Source: an uncultured Prevotellaceae bacterium (GTDB lineage Bacteria; Bacteroidota; Bacteroidia; Bacteroidales; Bacteroidaceae). From it: DNA of 64,000 bases. Within the stretch, counting starts at the first letter, position 1, and the number at the start of each line of letters is the position of its first letter. Positions 1 through 9,024 of this stretch are shown here, one piece after another. The position numbers and the translations under genes were made by a program. The notes beneath the pieces are model-generated. The model was not told the DNA's origin. It searched no databases and saw only the letters and a list, made by a program, of their open reading frames with translations. The stretch covers positions 184,283 to 248,282 of the forward strand of contig OMZE01000002.1 of the NCBI GenBank assembly GCA_900315455.1. The letters run 5' to 3'.

Positions 1-510
1 GAAAATGTTGATAATAAATATGGCAATCTTTGTGAAATAGGCAAAGAGCGCATCCGTCGTGCGGGAAAGAAAATCAAAGAGGAGTCACCACTAACCACAC
101 AAGACCTTGATACAGGCTTCCGTGTATTGAAACTCGACTCGTCGAATATGCCGGATGTCTATTACACTCCATCAGAGTTTAATGAGCAGAAACTCTTTGA
201 CGACAACATCAAGCCCGACCGCACAGAGGAAGACCTTCTTTTCCAGACAATGATAGAACTTGGCATTGAGTTGAGTGCCAAGATTGAAAAGCGCAGCATT
301 GCCGGCAAGACGGTCTGGAGTGTCAGCGACGGTTACCTGATGGCTTGCTTCGATGAAGAAGTAAACGAGACGACCATCACAGAGATAGCCCGTCAACACC
401 CTTACTATTTCGTAATGCGTGACAGCAGTCTTGCCAACGACCAAGTTGCCGACAACTTCGAGCAGATTTGGAATGAGTATAGCAAAGACACAGTTAGAAG
501 AATTATTTAA
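1..510 (+). CDS. mod: Type III restriction-modification DNA methyltransferase (Mod), 3' end only
   Basis: This open frame enters from the left edge and runs 169 codons to a TAA at 508-510. Visible pieces include EIGKERIRRAGKKI, DTGFRVLKLDSSNM, VYYTPSEFN and YYFVMRDSSLA, the conserved C-terminal part of type III Mod subunits. The catalytic DPPY and AdoMet motifs lie outside the window, so methylase activity is inferred from this tail and from the res gene at 4929. Mod recognises the target site and methylates adenine; with Res it forms the restriction complex. A TTG at 127 is in frame, but the homology continues upstream of it, so it is not the start. The next gene begins 14 nt downstream, which suggests co-transcription. 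Confidence 0.88.
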   Translation, partial: ENVDNKYGNLCEIGKERIRRAGKKIKEESPLTTQDLDTGFRVLKLDSSNMPDVYYTPSEFNEQKLFDDNIKPDRTEEDLLFQTMIELGIELSAKIEKRSIAGKTVWSVSDGYLMACFDEEVNETTITEIARQHPYYFVMRDSSLANDQVADNFEQIWNEYSKDTVRRII

Positions 511-524
511 TAACAAAGACAATA

Positions 525-3251
525 ATGGCTACAATTAAATATCTTCGTGGTTCAGAATGGCGCAAATGGGATTTGCATATTCATACGCCTGAAACGGCTA
601 AAAATAATCAGTTTGGTACTGGAGAATCTGTGTGGGATGAATATATTTCTAAATTAGAATCTAATAAAGATATAGCCGTATTAGGTATTACAGATTACTT
701 CTCAATCGACAATTACAATTTTTTGAAAGAGAAACAAAGTGAAGGTCGCTTGGAGGGGAAGTATCTTATACCAAACGTGGAATTAAGAATATTACCTGTA
801 ACTCAGAAAGATATCCCTATCAATCTTCATGTTTTATTTAATCCGATACTTACAACTGAAACTATTGAAAGGGAGTTCTTTCAGTGTTTGAAATTTAGAT
901 ATTTGGGTAATGAATACTCATGCCTAAAACGAGACCTAATAGCGTTAGGGAGAGCATATAAGAAAAATGCTTCATTAGAAGAAAAAAGTGCAAAGAAAGA
1001 AGGTATCTCTCAGTTCAATATCAGCTATGATACTTTATGGGAAATTGTCAATAAGCCAAGTTTACGGGAATCTGTTATAATAGCTGTTTCAAATAGCAAT
1101 AGGGATGGGAATAGTGGAATCCAACACTCCTCATTAGCAGCGACGAGACAAGAAATATACAGAATGTCTGATATTATATTCTCAGCGAATGACAATGATA
1201 TCCAATATTTCTTAGGAAAAAAAGGTGATGATAAAGCAACTATCAAGGCGAATTATAATGGATTAAAACCATGTGTGATTGGAAGTGATGCTCACTCTAT
1301 GGAGTCTATTAATGTATTCCCTAACAACAAATGTACTTGGATAAAAGCAGATCCGACTTTTGAAGGATTGAAACAAATTATATATGAACCAGAGGGTCGT
1401 GTAAGAATTCAAGAAATGAATCCCAATAATAAAGCTGGATATCAAGTAATTGATACAATTGTCTTAAACGAACCAGGATTTTGGAATGGTGAATTATATA
1501 TGAACCCATACTTAAATACTATCATAGGAGGTCGCTCTACAGGAAAATCAACGCTTCTTCAATGTGTTGCAAAAAAACTTGGACAATCTATTGGTATAGA
1601 CGAAGATACTAAGAAGGGGCTATTTATTAAACAGCACTACGAATCAATATCTATAAAATGGAAGGATGGAGAAATAGATACCCCAAGAGAGATAATGTTC
1701 TTTCCACAAAATCACATGATTGATCTGGCGAGTGACCCTAAGGAATTAAATTCGCTACTCGAAAAGATTGTAAATGAAAAAGATAGCTATCACTTGTTGG
1801 ATGATTATAAAAAATTCTTAGGTCAGTCCCAAATTACAATATCAGGTCAAGTCAACCAGTTGTTCCTAGAACAATCTAAAATCAACAACCAGGTAGCATT
1901 GAAGAAACAAAAGGGTGATGAAAAAGGCATTGAATCAGAAATACAAAAAATCAAAGAAAAAATAGAAAAGATAAAAAGTGATTCTCAAATTTCCGAAGAT
2001 GAGATAAGAAGTTATAATGAGTTGACTACATCTATAGCCCAAAAACAAGGAGAAATCAAAATAATAGAAAGTGATATAAAAATATTAAACGAGATAGTCC
2101 CAGAGAATCTTTTTAATTCTTATTTTAAGAACGAATTGGATTCACTATCTGAGGAGGAAAGAAATAAATTGACAACAAAACTTGAAGAAATAAAGAAAAT
2201 TGCATTAGAAAATTGGAGAAATGAGTTGTCCAAAGAGAGAGAGTTCTTACAAAATTTAAAGCAAAAAAAGGCCCAAGAAGTAGAATCCATCCAAAATGCA
2301 GATGTATACAAAAAGGGATTTGAGTATTTCCAAAAGAATAAGGAATATAGGGAGCTTCAAGAACAATTAAAAGTTGAAGTTGAAAAACTTGCTTCTATCA
2401 AGGAGTTAGACAAAATAATACAGCAGTTGAAAATAAACATAGATACTTTAGTACAAAGTATTATTGATAATCATTTTGATTATTATAACAAGTTAAAAGA
2501 CTTGAAGGACAATTTGTTGTTTGAATATTCAGATGTCTCTATTAGTTTAAAAAGATCTCTAAAAGTAGAGCGATTGAGGTCATTCCTAGAGGAAAGGCAT
2601 AATCTTCGTGGGTACGAGAGACAAGGATATATTGACAATTTTGTCAAAGAATACAAATTAGAACATATTAAAGAAATAACGAAACAATATTTGATGGATG
2701 CTTTATCTAATCGACTTGAATATAAAGGTGGCTATGTGGCAAATAATGTTGCTTCAGAATTATTATCCACGAATTGGTTCGATATCACCTACTATCTTGA
2801 ATATGAAAAAGATTCATTTGATGATATGTCGCAGGGAAAGAAATCTTTCGTGATATTGAAATTATTATTGGATTTTAGTGACAAGAAATGTCCAATTCTA
2901 TTGGATCAGCCAGAAGACAGCCTAGATAATAGGGCAATTTATAATGAATTGGTAGAATACTTAAGGAAAAAGAAACTTGACAGGCAATTGATAATTGTTA
3001 CCCATAATTCTAATGTCGTTGTGAGTGCTGATTCTGAGAATGTTATTGTTGCCAACCAAAATGGAACTGAGAATAAGAATAGAGATAGTCTTAAGTTCCA
3101 ATATGTAAATGGGGCGTTAGAGAATACTATGCCAAAGAATTATAAAGAAGAATTGGTCTTAGAATCTCAAGGAATAAGAGAGCATGTGTGCGAAATACTT
3201 GAAGGTGGAATTGAGGCGTTTAAGAAAAGGGAACAAAAATATGGCATCTAA
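525..3251 (+). CDS. PHP-domain ATPase of the TrlF/Ppl type, probable phage-defence effector
   Basis: The protein has 908 residues. An N-terminal PHP-type metal-dependent phosphoesterase domain shows WDLHIHTPE (H18, H20) and SDAHSME (D255, H257). An ABC/SMC-like ATPase follows: Walker A GGRSTGKST near residue 335, a long charged coiled coil from about 430 to 700, and a Walker B region LLDQPEDSLDN (D794), with VTHNSNV just after. The order PHP, P-loop, coiled coil, Walker B matches the TrlF family and the antiviral Ppl (PHP-like) single-gene systems. What is cut (nucleic acid or nucleotide) is not known from sequence. The gene is AT-richer than its neighbours, which suggests separate acquisition. 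It lies between mod and res, where type III operons normally have no gene. Confidence 0.85.
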   Translation: MATIKYLRGSEWRKWDLHIHTPETAKNNQFGTGESVWDEYISKLESNKDIAVLGITDYFSIDNYNFLKEKQSEGRLEGKYLIPNVELRILPVTQKDIPINLHVLFNPILTTETIEREFFQCLKFRYLGNEYSCLKRDLIALGRAYKKNASLEEKSAKKEGISQFNISYDTLWEIVNKPSLRESVIIAVSNSNRDGNSGIQHSSLAATRQEIYRMSDIIFSANDNDIQYFLGKKGDDKATIKANYNGLKPCVIGSDAHSMESINVFPNNKCTWIKADPTFEGLKQIIYEPEGRVRIQEMNPNNKAGYQVIDTIVLNEPGFWNGELYMNPYLNTIIGGRSTGKSTLLQCVAKKLGQSIGIDEDTKKGLFIKQHYESISIKWKDGEIDTPREIMFFPQNHMIDLASDPKELNSLLEKIVNEKDSYHLLDDYKKFLGQSQITISGQVNQLFLEQSKINNQVALKKQKGDEKGIESEIQKIKEKIEKIKSDSQISEDEIRSYNELTTSIAQKQGEIKIIESDIKILNEIVPENLFNSYFKNELDSLSEEERNKLTTKLEEIKKIALENWRNELSKEREFLQNLKQKKAQEVESIQNADVYKKGFEYFQKNKEYRELQEQLKVEVEKLASIKELDKIIQQLKINIDTLVQSIIDNHFDYYNKLKDLKDNLLFEYSDVSISLKRSLKVERLRSFLEERHNLRGYERQGYIDNFVKEYKLEHIKEITKQYLMDALSNRLEYKGGYVANNVASELLSTNWFDITYYLEYEKDSFDDMSQGKKSFVILKLLLDFSDKKCPILLDQPEDSLDNRAIYNELVEYLRKKKLDRQLIIVTHNSNVVVSADSENVIVANQNGTENKNRDSLKFQYVNGALENTMPKNYKEELVLESQGIREHVCEILEGGIEAFKKREQKYGI

Positions 3252-3254
3252 CTT

Positions 3255-3369
3255 ATGAAACAAATATACGAATACGAAATACCAGACGGATGCGGTGGAG
3301 CAGATTTGGGAACAATCTAGCAAAGAAACTGTACTTCGCATACTTATTGAAGTATCCATTCGTTTATAG
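3255..3369 (+). pseudogene. Fused fragment: res-like 5' piece joined to mod-like 3' piece (recombination scar)
   Basis: The bases at 3278-3293 are identical to 4954-4969 near the start of res, and the frame reads YQTDAV as in res. It then passes directly into VEQIWEQSSKETVLRI, matching the end of mod (FEQIWNEYSKDTVRRI at about 457-507), and stops at TAG 3367-3369. Both pieces are in one frame, but there is no start codon in that frame: a TGA lies at 3256-3258. The ATG at 3255 opens a different frame. I read this as a vestige of rearrangement between type III R-M genes when the flanking cargo entered or was exchanged. Confidence 0.65.
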
Positions 3370-3384
3370 AAGAAAGGATAGAAG

Positions 3385-4932
3385 ATGATAACAAAAGAAG
3401 AAATACCCGAATTGCTGCATAGCACAGAAACCTTCCGTGTGGAGCGTACCACCTCGACTAGCGACATGGATAAGTTTCAGGAAGCGATCTGCGCTTTCTC
3501 CAACGATTTGCCCAACTCACGAAAGAAGGGCTATCTGATATTGGGTGCCTACGACAATGGCACTTTGTCGGGACTGAAGGTTACAGATGCTTTGTTGAAG
3601 AAAATTGCAGCAATCCGTTCCGATGGAAACATCCTGCCAATTCCTGTGATGAGCGTGGATAGGTTCGTCTTCCCCGAGGGTGAACTATTGGTGGCAGAGG
3701 TGACACCTTCCATGTTGCCGCCAGTGCGCTATCGTGGACGCACCTTCATCCGCATTGGCCCGCGTCGTGACATTGCCACAGAAGCAGAGGAACGAATCTT
3801 GGCAGAACGCAGAATGTCGTTCATGGCCACCTTCGATACCACACCGTGCTTTGCGGCCAAGCTCAGCGACATCGATACAGATTTATGCCGCTCGAAGTAT
3901 CTGCAACCACTTCTTGGAAAGGAGATGGTGGAAACAGACAGTCGCCCTATAGAGGAACAAATGACCGCCGTTGGTATGTATGACTTGGAACACAATTGTC
4001 CCACGTATGCCGCTTTGGTGTTGTTTGGCAAACATCCCCGTCGTTTCATGCCAGGCCTGTATGTGCAGTATGTCAAGTTTAAGGGTGAGGACGTGACAAG
4101 TGAAGTGGAGAACGAATTGCAATTGGAAGGCAACTATTGTAAACTTCTGCCACGACTGGAATCACTCTTGGAACTGTCGGTTATCAAGAAGAAACCTGTG
4201 TTCGTTTCGCTATTACGCGAAGAGTTGGTGAGCAACTATCCCTATACGGCCATTCGTGAGTTGCTCTTGAATGCCTGCATGCACCGCGACCTGCAGAGCA
4301 ACACGCCGTTGCGTTTCTATGAGTTTGCCAACCATCTTGAAATACTGAATGCCGGTGGCCTGTATGGAAACGCCCGGCCTGAGAATTTTCCAAGAGTGAA
4401 CGACTATCGAAATCCACTTATAGCCAGTGCCATGAAGACTTTTGGCTATGTCAACATGTTCAACCGTGGTGTAGGTCAAGTGCAAGCAGACTTAAAGGAA
4501 AACGGAAATCCACCTGCTGAGTTTGATGTCAACTTAATCACAGCATTCAAGGTGGAAGTAAAATTGGTGTCACAAAAAGCATCATACCACAAAACGACAG
4601 CCCATGTCGTAGATAATGCCGTAGATAGTGTCGTAGATAATGTCGTAGATAATGTCGCAGATAATGTCGTAGATAATGTCGTAAATGTCGCAAGGAATGT
4701 CGTAAAGAAGAACAGGCTCCAACTCTCTGAAAGGCAGATATCAATACTCGAATTGATGATAATGAAGCCTACCATTTCGGCGACAGAAATGTCGCAAAGG
4801 TTTTCTATAACAAGTCGAACCATTCAGCGTGACATTTCATTATTAAAGAAATTAGGAATTGTTGAACGAGAAGGAGACGACCATGGTGGAATTTGGAAAG
4901 TAATCACCAAACAAAAGGAGGCTGAAGCATGA
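3385..4932 (+). CDS. AlbA_2/Schlafen-type ATP-binding protein with C-terminal HTH
   Basis: The protein has 515 residues. The N-terminal part (about 10-135; KKGYLILGAYDNG, RGRTFIRIGPRR) matches AlbA_2, the Schlafen-like divergent AAA-4 domain. The middle (about 285-375; AIRELLLNACMHRD, NRGVGQV) matches the HATPase_c_4 domain found with it. A linker at 408-431 is built from six four-residue units of the VVDN type. The C-terminus (about 440-505; ISILELMIMKPTISATEMSQRF) is a winged-helix/HTH segment. Such proteins are usually annotated as transcriptional regulators or ATP-binding proteins and are frequent in defence islands; their biochemistry is poorly known. The stop codon overlaps the res start (ATGA at 4929-4932), so it is translationally coupled to the restriction subunit and might control or modulate it (inference). 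Confidence 0.8.
   Translation: MITKEEIPELLHSTETFRVERTTSTSDMDKFQEAICAFSNDLPNSRKKGYLILGAYDNGTLSGLKVTDALLKKIAAIRSDGNILPIPVMSVDRFVFPEGELLVAEVTPSMLPPVRYRGRTFIRIGPRRDIATEAEERILAERRMSFMATFDTTPCFAAKLSDIDTDLCRSKYLQPLLGKEMVETDSRPIEEQMTAVGMYDLEHNCPTYAALVLFGKHPRRFMPGLYVQYVKFKGEDVTSEVENELQLEGNYCKLLPRLESLLELSVIKKKPVFVSLLREELVSNYPYTAIRELLLNACMHRDLQSNTPLRFYEFANHLEILNAGGLYGNARPENFPRVNDYRNPLIASAMKTFGYVNMFNRGVGQVQADLKENGNPPAEFDVNLITAFKVEVKLVSQKASYHKTTAHVVDNAVDSVVDNVVDNVADNVVDNVVNVARNVVKKNRLQLSERQISILELMIMKPTISATEMSQRFSITSRTIQRDISLLKKLGIVEREGDDHGGIWKVITKQKEAEA
4606..4677 (+). repeat. Six tandem 12-bp units within the AlbA_2 gene (VVDN linker)
   Basis: Six consecutive copies of GTCGTAGATAAT, three of them exact and the others with one or two changes, encode Val-Val-Asp-Asn units in frame. 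Degenerate units continue to about 4707 (GTCGTAAAT, GTCGCAAGGAAT). The unit is a multiple of three, so gain or loss of copies would change linker length without breaking the frame. Confidence 0.9.
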
Positions 4933-7900
4933 AATTCAAATTTAAGATACAACAATACCAGACGGATGCTGTAGAGAGTACGGTGAATATATTTGCCGGA
5001 CAACCATCCAAGACTAATGCTCAATACCGACGTGACCTTGGTAAGAAGATTAGCGGAAAGATTACGTTTGACGAAGAATACGTTGGCTTCCGCAATGCTG
5101 ATGTGGAATTGAAAAGGGATCAACTCCTTTCAAACATCCAACAGCAACAGATACTTAATAGTATTCCGAAGTCAACCACCCTAAGCCAACCCGACGGTTT
5201 GGGTGCTTGTTCACTCGACATTGAGATGGAAACGGGCACAGGAAAGACTTACGTCTATATCAAAACGATGTTTGAACTGAATAAACGATTCGGATGGTCG
5301 AAGTTCATTGTTGTGGTGCCGAGCATTGCCATTCGTGAGGGTGTATATAAGAGTTTCACGATGCTCGAAGATCATTTTATGGAGCACTATGGCAAGAAGG
5401 CACGCTACTTCATCTATAATAGTGGAAACTTAACCCAAATCGACAGTTTCAGCAGCGATGCCAGCATCAACGTGATGATCATCAACGTGCAGGCTTTCAA
5501 CACATCATTCAAAGAGGGCAAAATGCAGGCTGATGGAACAATGAAATACAGCAACAAGGAGAGCCGTATCATTTACTCTCGGCGCGATGACTTCCAAAGC
5601 CGTCGCCCTATCGATGTGATAGCGGCCAACCGTCCCATCATCATCATGGACGAGCCGCAGAAGATGGAGGGTCAGGCCACGCAACGTGCCCTGAAGAACT
5701 TCAAGCCGCTTTTCGTACTGAATTACTCTGCTACCCACAAGACTTCCCATAATAGCGTCTATGCACTTGACGCATACGATGCCTACCGCCAGCGGTTGGT
5801 GAAGAAAATCCAGGTGAAGGGCATTACCCTCCAAAACCTGTTGGGCAATCAGAGCTATATCTACTTTGATAGCATCATTCTATCGAAGAACCATGCGCCG
5901 GAAGTCCGTCTGGAAATTGACGTGAAGGGAGCGACAAGCACCCATAGGATGTTGTGCAAATTCAATCAGGGCGATTCACTCTATGACAAGTCACAACTGC
6001 CCGCCTACAAAGGGTTTGTCATCACCGATATCAATCCTCTCACCAACACCATACAGTTTATGAATGGTGACACGCTGCGCAAGGGCGAGGTGATGGGTGA
6101 CGTTTCGGAAAAACAAATCCAAAAGCTTCAGGTGCGTGAGACCATCCGCTCACATTTCGAGAAAGAAGCAGCACTTTTCAAACAGGGTATCAAGACCCTG
6201 TCGCTCTTCTTCATCGACGAGGTGGCCAACTACAAAAGTTACGACGAACAAGGGGAAGTGGTGAAAGGCCCATTATGGAAGGTATTTGAGGAGGAATATA
6301 TGCGTTTCCTCAACGAGAATCTTTCCCTCTTCGAGGATGACTACCAGCGTTATTTGCGTCGCTTCACTGCCAACCAGGTACACAACGGCTATTTCTCCAT
6401 CGACAAGAAAGGACACGCTATCAACAGTGTCGTAAAGCGTGGTGAGGATTTCTCCTCGGACATTTCCGCATACGACTTGATTCTGAAGAACAAGGAAAGG
6501 CTGCTGTCGTTCGATGAACCGACACGTTTCATCTTCTCCCACTCTGCCCTTCGAGAGGGATGGGACAATCCAAATGTGTTCCAAATCTGCACACTGCGCC
6601 ATGCGAGCAGCACTACCGCCAAACGTCAGGAAGTTGGCCGTGGACTGCGTATCTGTGTTGACCAGCAGGGTGTCCGTATGGATCAACAATTATTAGGTGA
6701 CGCTGTGCATGACATCAATTGCCTGACCGTTATAGCCAACGAGAGCTATAGTTCCTTTGCCGATGCGTTGCAAAAAGAAACAAACGATGCTCTGCGTGAA
6801 CGCCCGACACTCGCTACTCCCGAATACTTCGAGGGACGTATGTTCAAGAACGGTGACGAGGTGCATACTATCACTTCGATGGAAGCATCTGCAATCGTGT
6901 CGTATCTTTACGACAACGATTATGTGGATGACAAGGGCAACATCCAACAGTCATACCATGAGGATTTACGTAATGGACAGCTCGCTCCAATGGGTAAGAA
7001 ATTGGCTCCAATGTCAAAGCAGATTCACCAACTCGTGCAGGGTATCTTCGACCTGACGGCTATGAAGGATATGATTGAGGATGCCAACAAGTCGGCTGAT
7101 GTGGTGAATGACCACCTAAATGAGAATGCTGCTAAAGACCAGTTCAAAGCGTTGTGGGAGCAAATCAACCATCGATATGTCTATACTGTTCATTATGACA
7201 GCGAAGAATTGATCAAGAAGGCCATCGCCTCCATCAACAAGAACCTTCGTGTTACAAAACTTAAATACGTAGTGACCACTGGAGAACAAGGCGAAGATGA
7301 CCTGAATTTCACTGGAGACCAGAAAACACGTACCCAGGAATTGAAAGACGTTTCCACAAGTGATGTGCCATACGACCTCGTGGGTGACATCGCCCGAGGT
7401 GCCACACTGACACGTCGAACTGTGGTGCGAATACTTAAAGGTATCAACCTGGCTCAGCTCTACCTCTTCAAGAACAATCCGGAAGAGTTCATCCGTAATG
7501 TCATTCGTCTAATTAAGGATGAAAAGGCTACTATGATTGTGGAGCACATCTCCTACAACCGCACTGAGCAGTGCTATGACACAAGCATCTTTACAAAAGA
7601 GAAGAATAGACAAACCGTTGACAAGGCATACGCTGCAAAAAAACATATCCTTGACTACGTATTCACAGACAGCAAGGGAGAAAGAAAGTTTGCCGAAGAC
7701 CTTGACGCAGCCAATGAGGTATGTGTGTATGCTCGTCTTCCCCGCACACTGAAGATACCTACTCCTGTCGGTCACTATGCTCCCGACTGGGCTATCGCCT
7801 TCCACGACAATATGGGTGTAAAACACATCTTCTTCGTGGCTGAAACAAAAGGAAGTCTGCAGTCCATGGACTTGAAAGGTGCAGAGAAAGCTAAAATTGA

Positions 7901-8003
7901 ATGTGCAAAAAGACTGTTCAATGAAATCTCTACCGACAAGGTACGCTACCATGAAGTGACTGATTACCAGAACATGCTTGATGAAATAAACAGTCTGGCA
8001 TAA
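4929..8003 (+). CDS. res: Type III restriction endonuclease subunit (Res), DEAD/DEAH helicase-nuclease
   Basis: The protein has 1024 residues, the normal size for type III Res. It has a Q-like motif (QQYQTDAV, 8-15), Walker A ETGTGKT (101-107), a DEPQ box (241-244) and a SAT motif near 268. A helicase C-terminal motif reads REGWDNPNVFQICTL and then RQEVGRGLRI. A C-terminal PD-(D/E)xK nuclease has D953 in YAPDW and E972-x-K974 in AETKG. It translocates on DNA and cuts unmodified DNA with Mod. All motifs appear intact. Its start overlaps the preceding stop codon, and its first codons have a partial duplicate at 3278-3293. Confidence 0.95.
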   Translation: MKFKFKIQQYQTDAVESTVNIFAGQPSKTNAQYRRDLGKKISGKITFDEEYVGFRNADVELKRDQLLSNIQQQQILNSIPKSTTLSQPDGLGACSLDIEMETGTGKTYVYIKTMFELNKRFGWSKFIVVVPSIAIREGVYKSFTMLEDHFMEHYGKKARYFIYNSGNLTQIDSFSSDASINVMIINVQAFNTSFKEGKMQADGTMKYSNKESRIIYSRRDDFQSRRPIDVIAANRPIIIMDEPQKMEGQATQRALKNFKPLFVLNYSATHKTSHNSVYALDAYDAYRQRLVKKIQVKGITLQNLLGNQSYIYFDSIILSKNHAPEVRLEIDVKGATSTHRMLCKFNQGDSLYDKSQLPAYKGFVITDINPLTNTIQFMNGDTLRKGEVMGDVSEKQIQKLQVRETIRSHFEKEAALFKQGIKTLSLFFIDEVANYKSYDEQGEVVKGPLWKVFEEEYMRFLNENLSLFEDDYQRYLRRFTANQVHNGYFSIDKKGHAINSVVKRGEDFSSDISAYDLILKNKERLLSFDEPTRFIFSHSALREGWDNPNVFQICTLRHASSTTAKRQEVGRGLRICVDQQGVRMDQQLLGDAVHDINCLTVIANESYSSFADALQKETNDALRERPTLATPEYFEGRMFKNGDEVHTITSMEASAIVSYLYDNDYVDDKGNIQQSYHEDLRNGQLAPMGKKLAPMSKQIHQLVQGIFDLTAMKDMIEDANKSADVVNDHLNENAAKDQFKALWEQINHRYVYTVHYDSEELIKKAIASINKNLRVTKLKYVVTTGEQGEDDLNFTGDQKTRTQELKDVSTSDVPYDLVGDIARGATLTRRTVVRILKGINLAQLYLFKNNPEEFIRNVIRLIKDEKATMIVEHISYNRTEQCYDTSIFTKEKNRQTVDKAYAAKKHILDYVFTDSKGERKFAEDLDAANEVCVYARLPRTLKIPTPVGHYAPDWAIAFHDNMGVKHIFFVAETKGSLQSMDLKGAEKAKIECAKRLFNEISTDKVRYHEVTDYQNMLDEINSLA

Positions 8004-8044
8004 AATTAATCAATAAAGTCAGTTTAGACAAATACTAATAAGCA

Positions 8045-8269
8045 ATGGAAGATACTGAGCGTTTACTAAGGGCATTGCATAATCTGATAGAATCAGAGGA
8101 AAGGCGTATAGCTCAATGGGAAAAAGAAAGGAAAGAAGAAAAGAAAAAAGAATTAGAAAGAGCTGAAAGACGTAAGCAACTCTACAATTACTTTTACAAA
8201 AGGCCTTCTCCATATCATTTTTATGTGCCTAAAGGTTCTTCACTTTTAGATAAAGATAAAGACTCGTAA
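8045..8269 (+). CDS. Small highly charged hypothetical protein
   Basis: The ORF of 74 codons starts at ATG 8045, 41 nt after res. The middle (residues 20-45) is almost entirely Glu, Lys and Arg and is predicted helical or coiled coil. The C-terminus is Tyr/Pro-rich (YFYKRPSPYHFYVP). There is no signal peptide and no recognised family. The position downstream of res suggests it could be transcribed with the restriction cluster, but nothing shows a link. Confidence 0.5.
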   Translation: MEDTERLLRALHNLIESEERRIAQWEKERKEEKKKELERAERRKQLYNYFYKRPSPYHFYVPKGSSLLDKDKDS

Positions 8270-8383
8270 CAAGGGCTAAGATGATACTTTCGGCGGAAAC
8301 GGTCGGGGTGGCCATAGGGGTATCCGGCTGATAAGCCAATGGAAAAATATTGCAAAGCTATTAAGGAAATCATTGCCCATTGA

Positions 8384-8908
8384 ATGAAGACCTACCTTGA
8401 AATAAAAGTACCCATCAAATTAGATGACCCTTGGTTTGAAGAACTGAGAAGTCATTTTGCAGGCATACCTGTCAGGTGGCAGAAGGACTTTTACCATATC
8501 ACGATGGTCTTCATCAATGACACGCCAAAGGGTGTCGATATGCGTCCACTGTTGGAGAAGCATCTGGTTACTGCACAGGCTCCAGTCATCACCTTTGACC
8601 AATTGGATGCTTTTTCCATCAATTCAGGGAGGTACATCATCCATCTATCTACAAGCCATGTCCCGGAGGACTTTCTTGCTCTAACAGAATCCATCTCTGC
8701 GGATATGAAAGCCGTCGGGTGTGTGATTCACTCCGACTTCATGCTGCACGTCACACTTGGCAGGATAAGGTCATTTGATATTAAACTGTCAGACATCAAA
8801 GCGGTGATAGGTGCTGTTTCATCGCCCTCTTTCACGTTAACTTTGAAGGATGTGGACTATAAGGAGTTCAGGGGAAGGACGATATATGAGACTCAGCTGA
8901 AGGATTGA
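8384..8908 (+). CDS. 2H phosphoesterase (LigT / 2'-5' RNA ligase-like)
   Basis: The protein has 174 residues, usual for bacterial 2H enzymes. Two H-x-T signatures, YHITMVF (H38, T40) and LHVTLGR (H122, T124), are about 84 residues apart, as expected for the paired catalytic motifs. Members open 2',3'-cyclic phosphates, often to 2'-phosphates, or act as 2'-5' RNA ligases; the substrate here cannot be read from sequence. A kptA pseudogene, whose product would remove RNA 2'-phosphates, lies just beyond on the opposite strand, giving an RNA-repair context. The ATG at 8384 directly follows a TGA in another frame. Confidence 0.82.
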   Translation: MKTYLEIKVPIKLDDPWFEELRSHFAGIPVRWQKDFYHITMVFINDTPKGVDMRPLLEKHLVTAQAPVITFDQLDAFSINSGRYIIHLSTSHVPEDFLALTESISADMKAVGCVIHSDFMLHVTLGRIRSFDIKLSDIKAVIGAVSSPSFTLTLKDVDYKEFRGRTIYETQLKD

Positions 8909-9024
8909 GAACAGGAGTCATTGTATTTTCCACACAACAATCATTCTAATCTCTTCTTTGCCATACAACTTGGTTGCAGAGTTTGTTTTTAAAATGTTAT
9001 TTCAACATAGGTTGCTATGCTGTA

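Noticed and set aside
8339-8383. 14-codon ORF ending at the 2H gene start (MEKYCKAIKEIIAH)
   Set aside because: It is too short to support as a gene; it may be a remnant of an older upstream gene.
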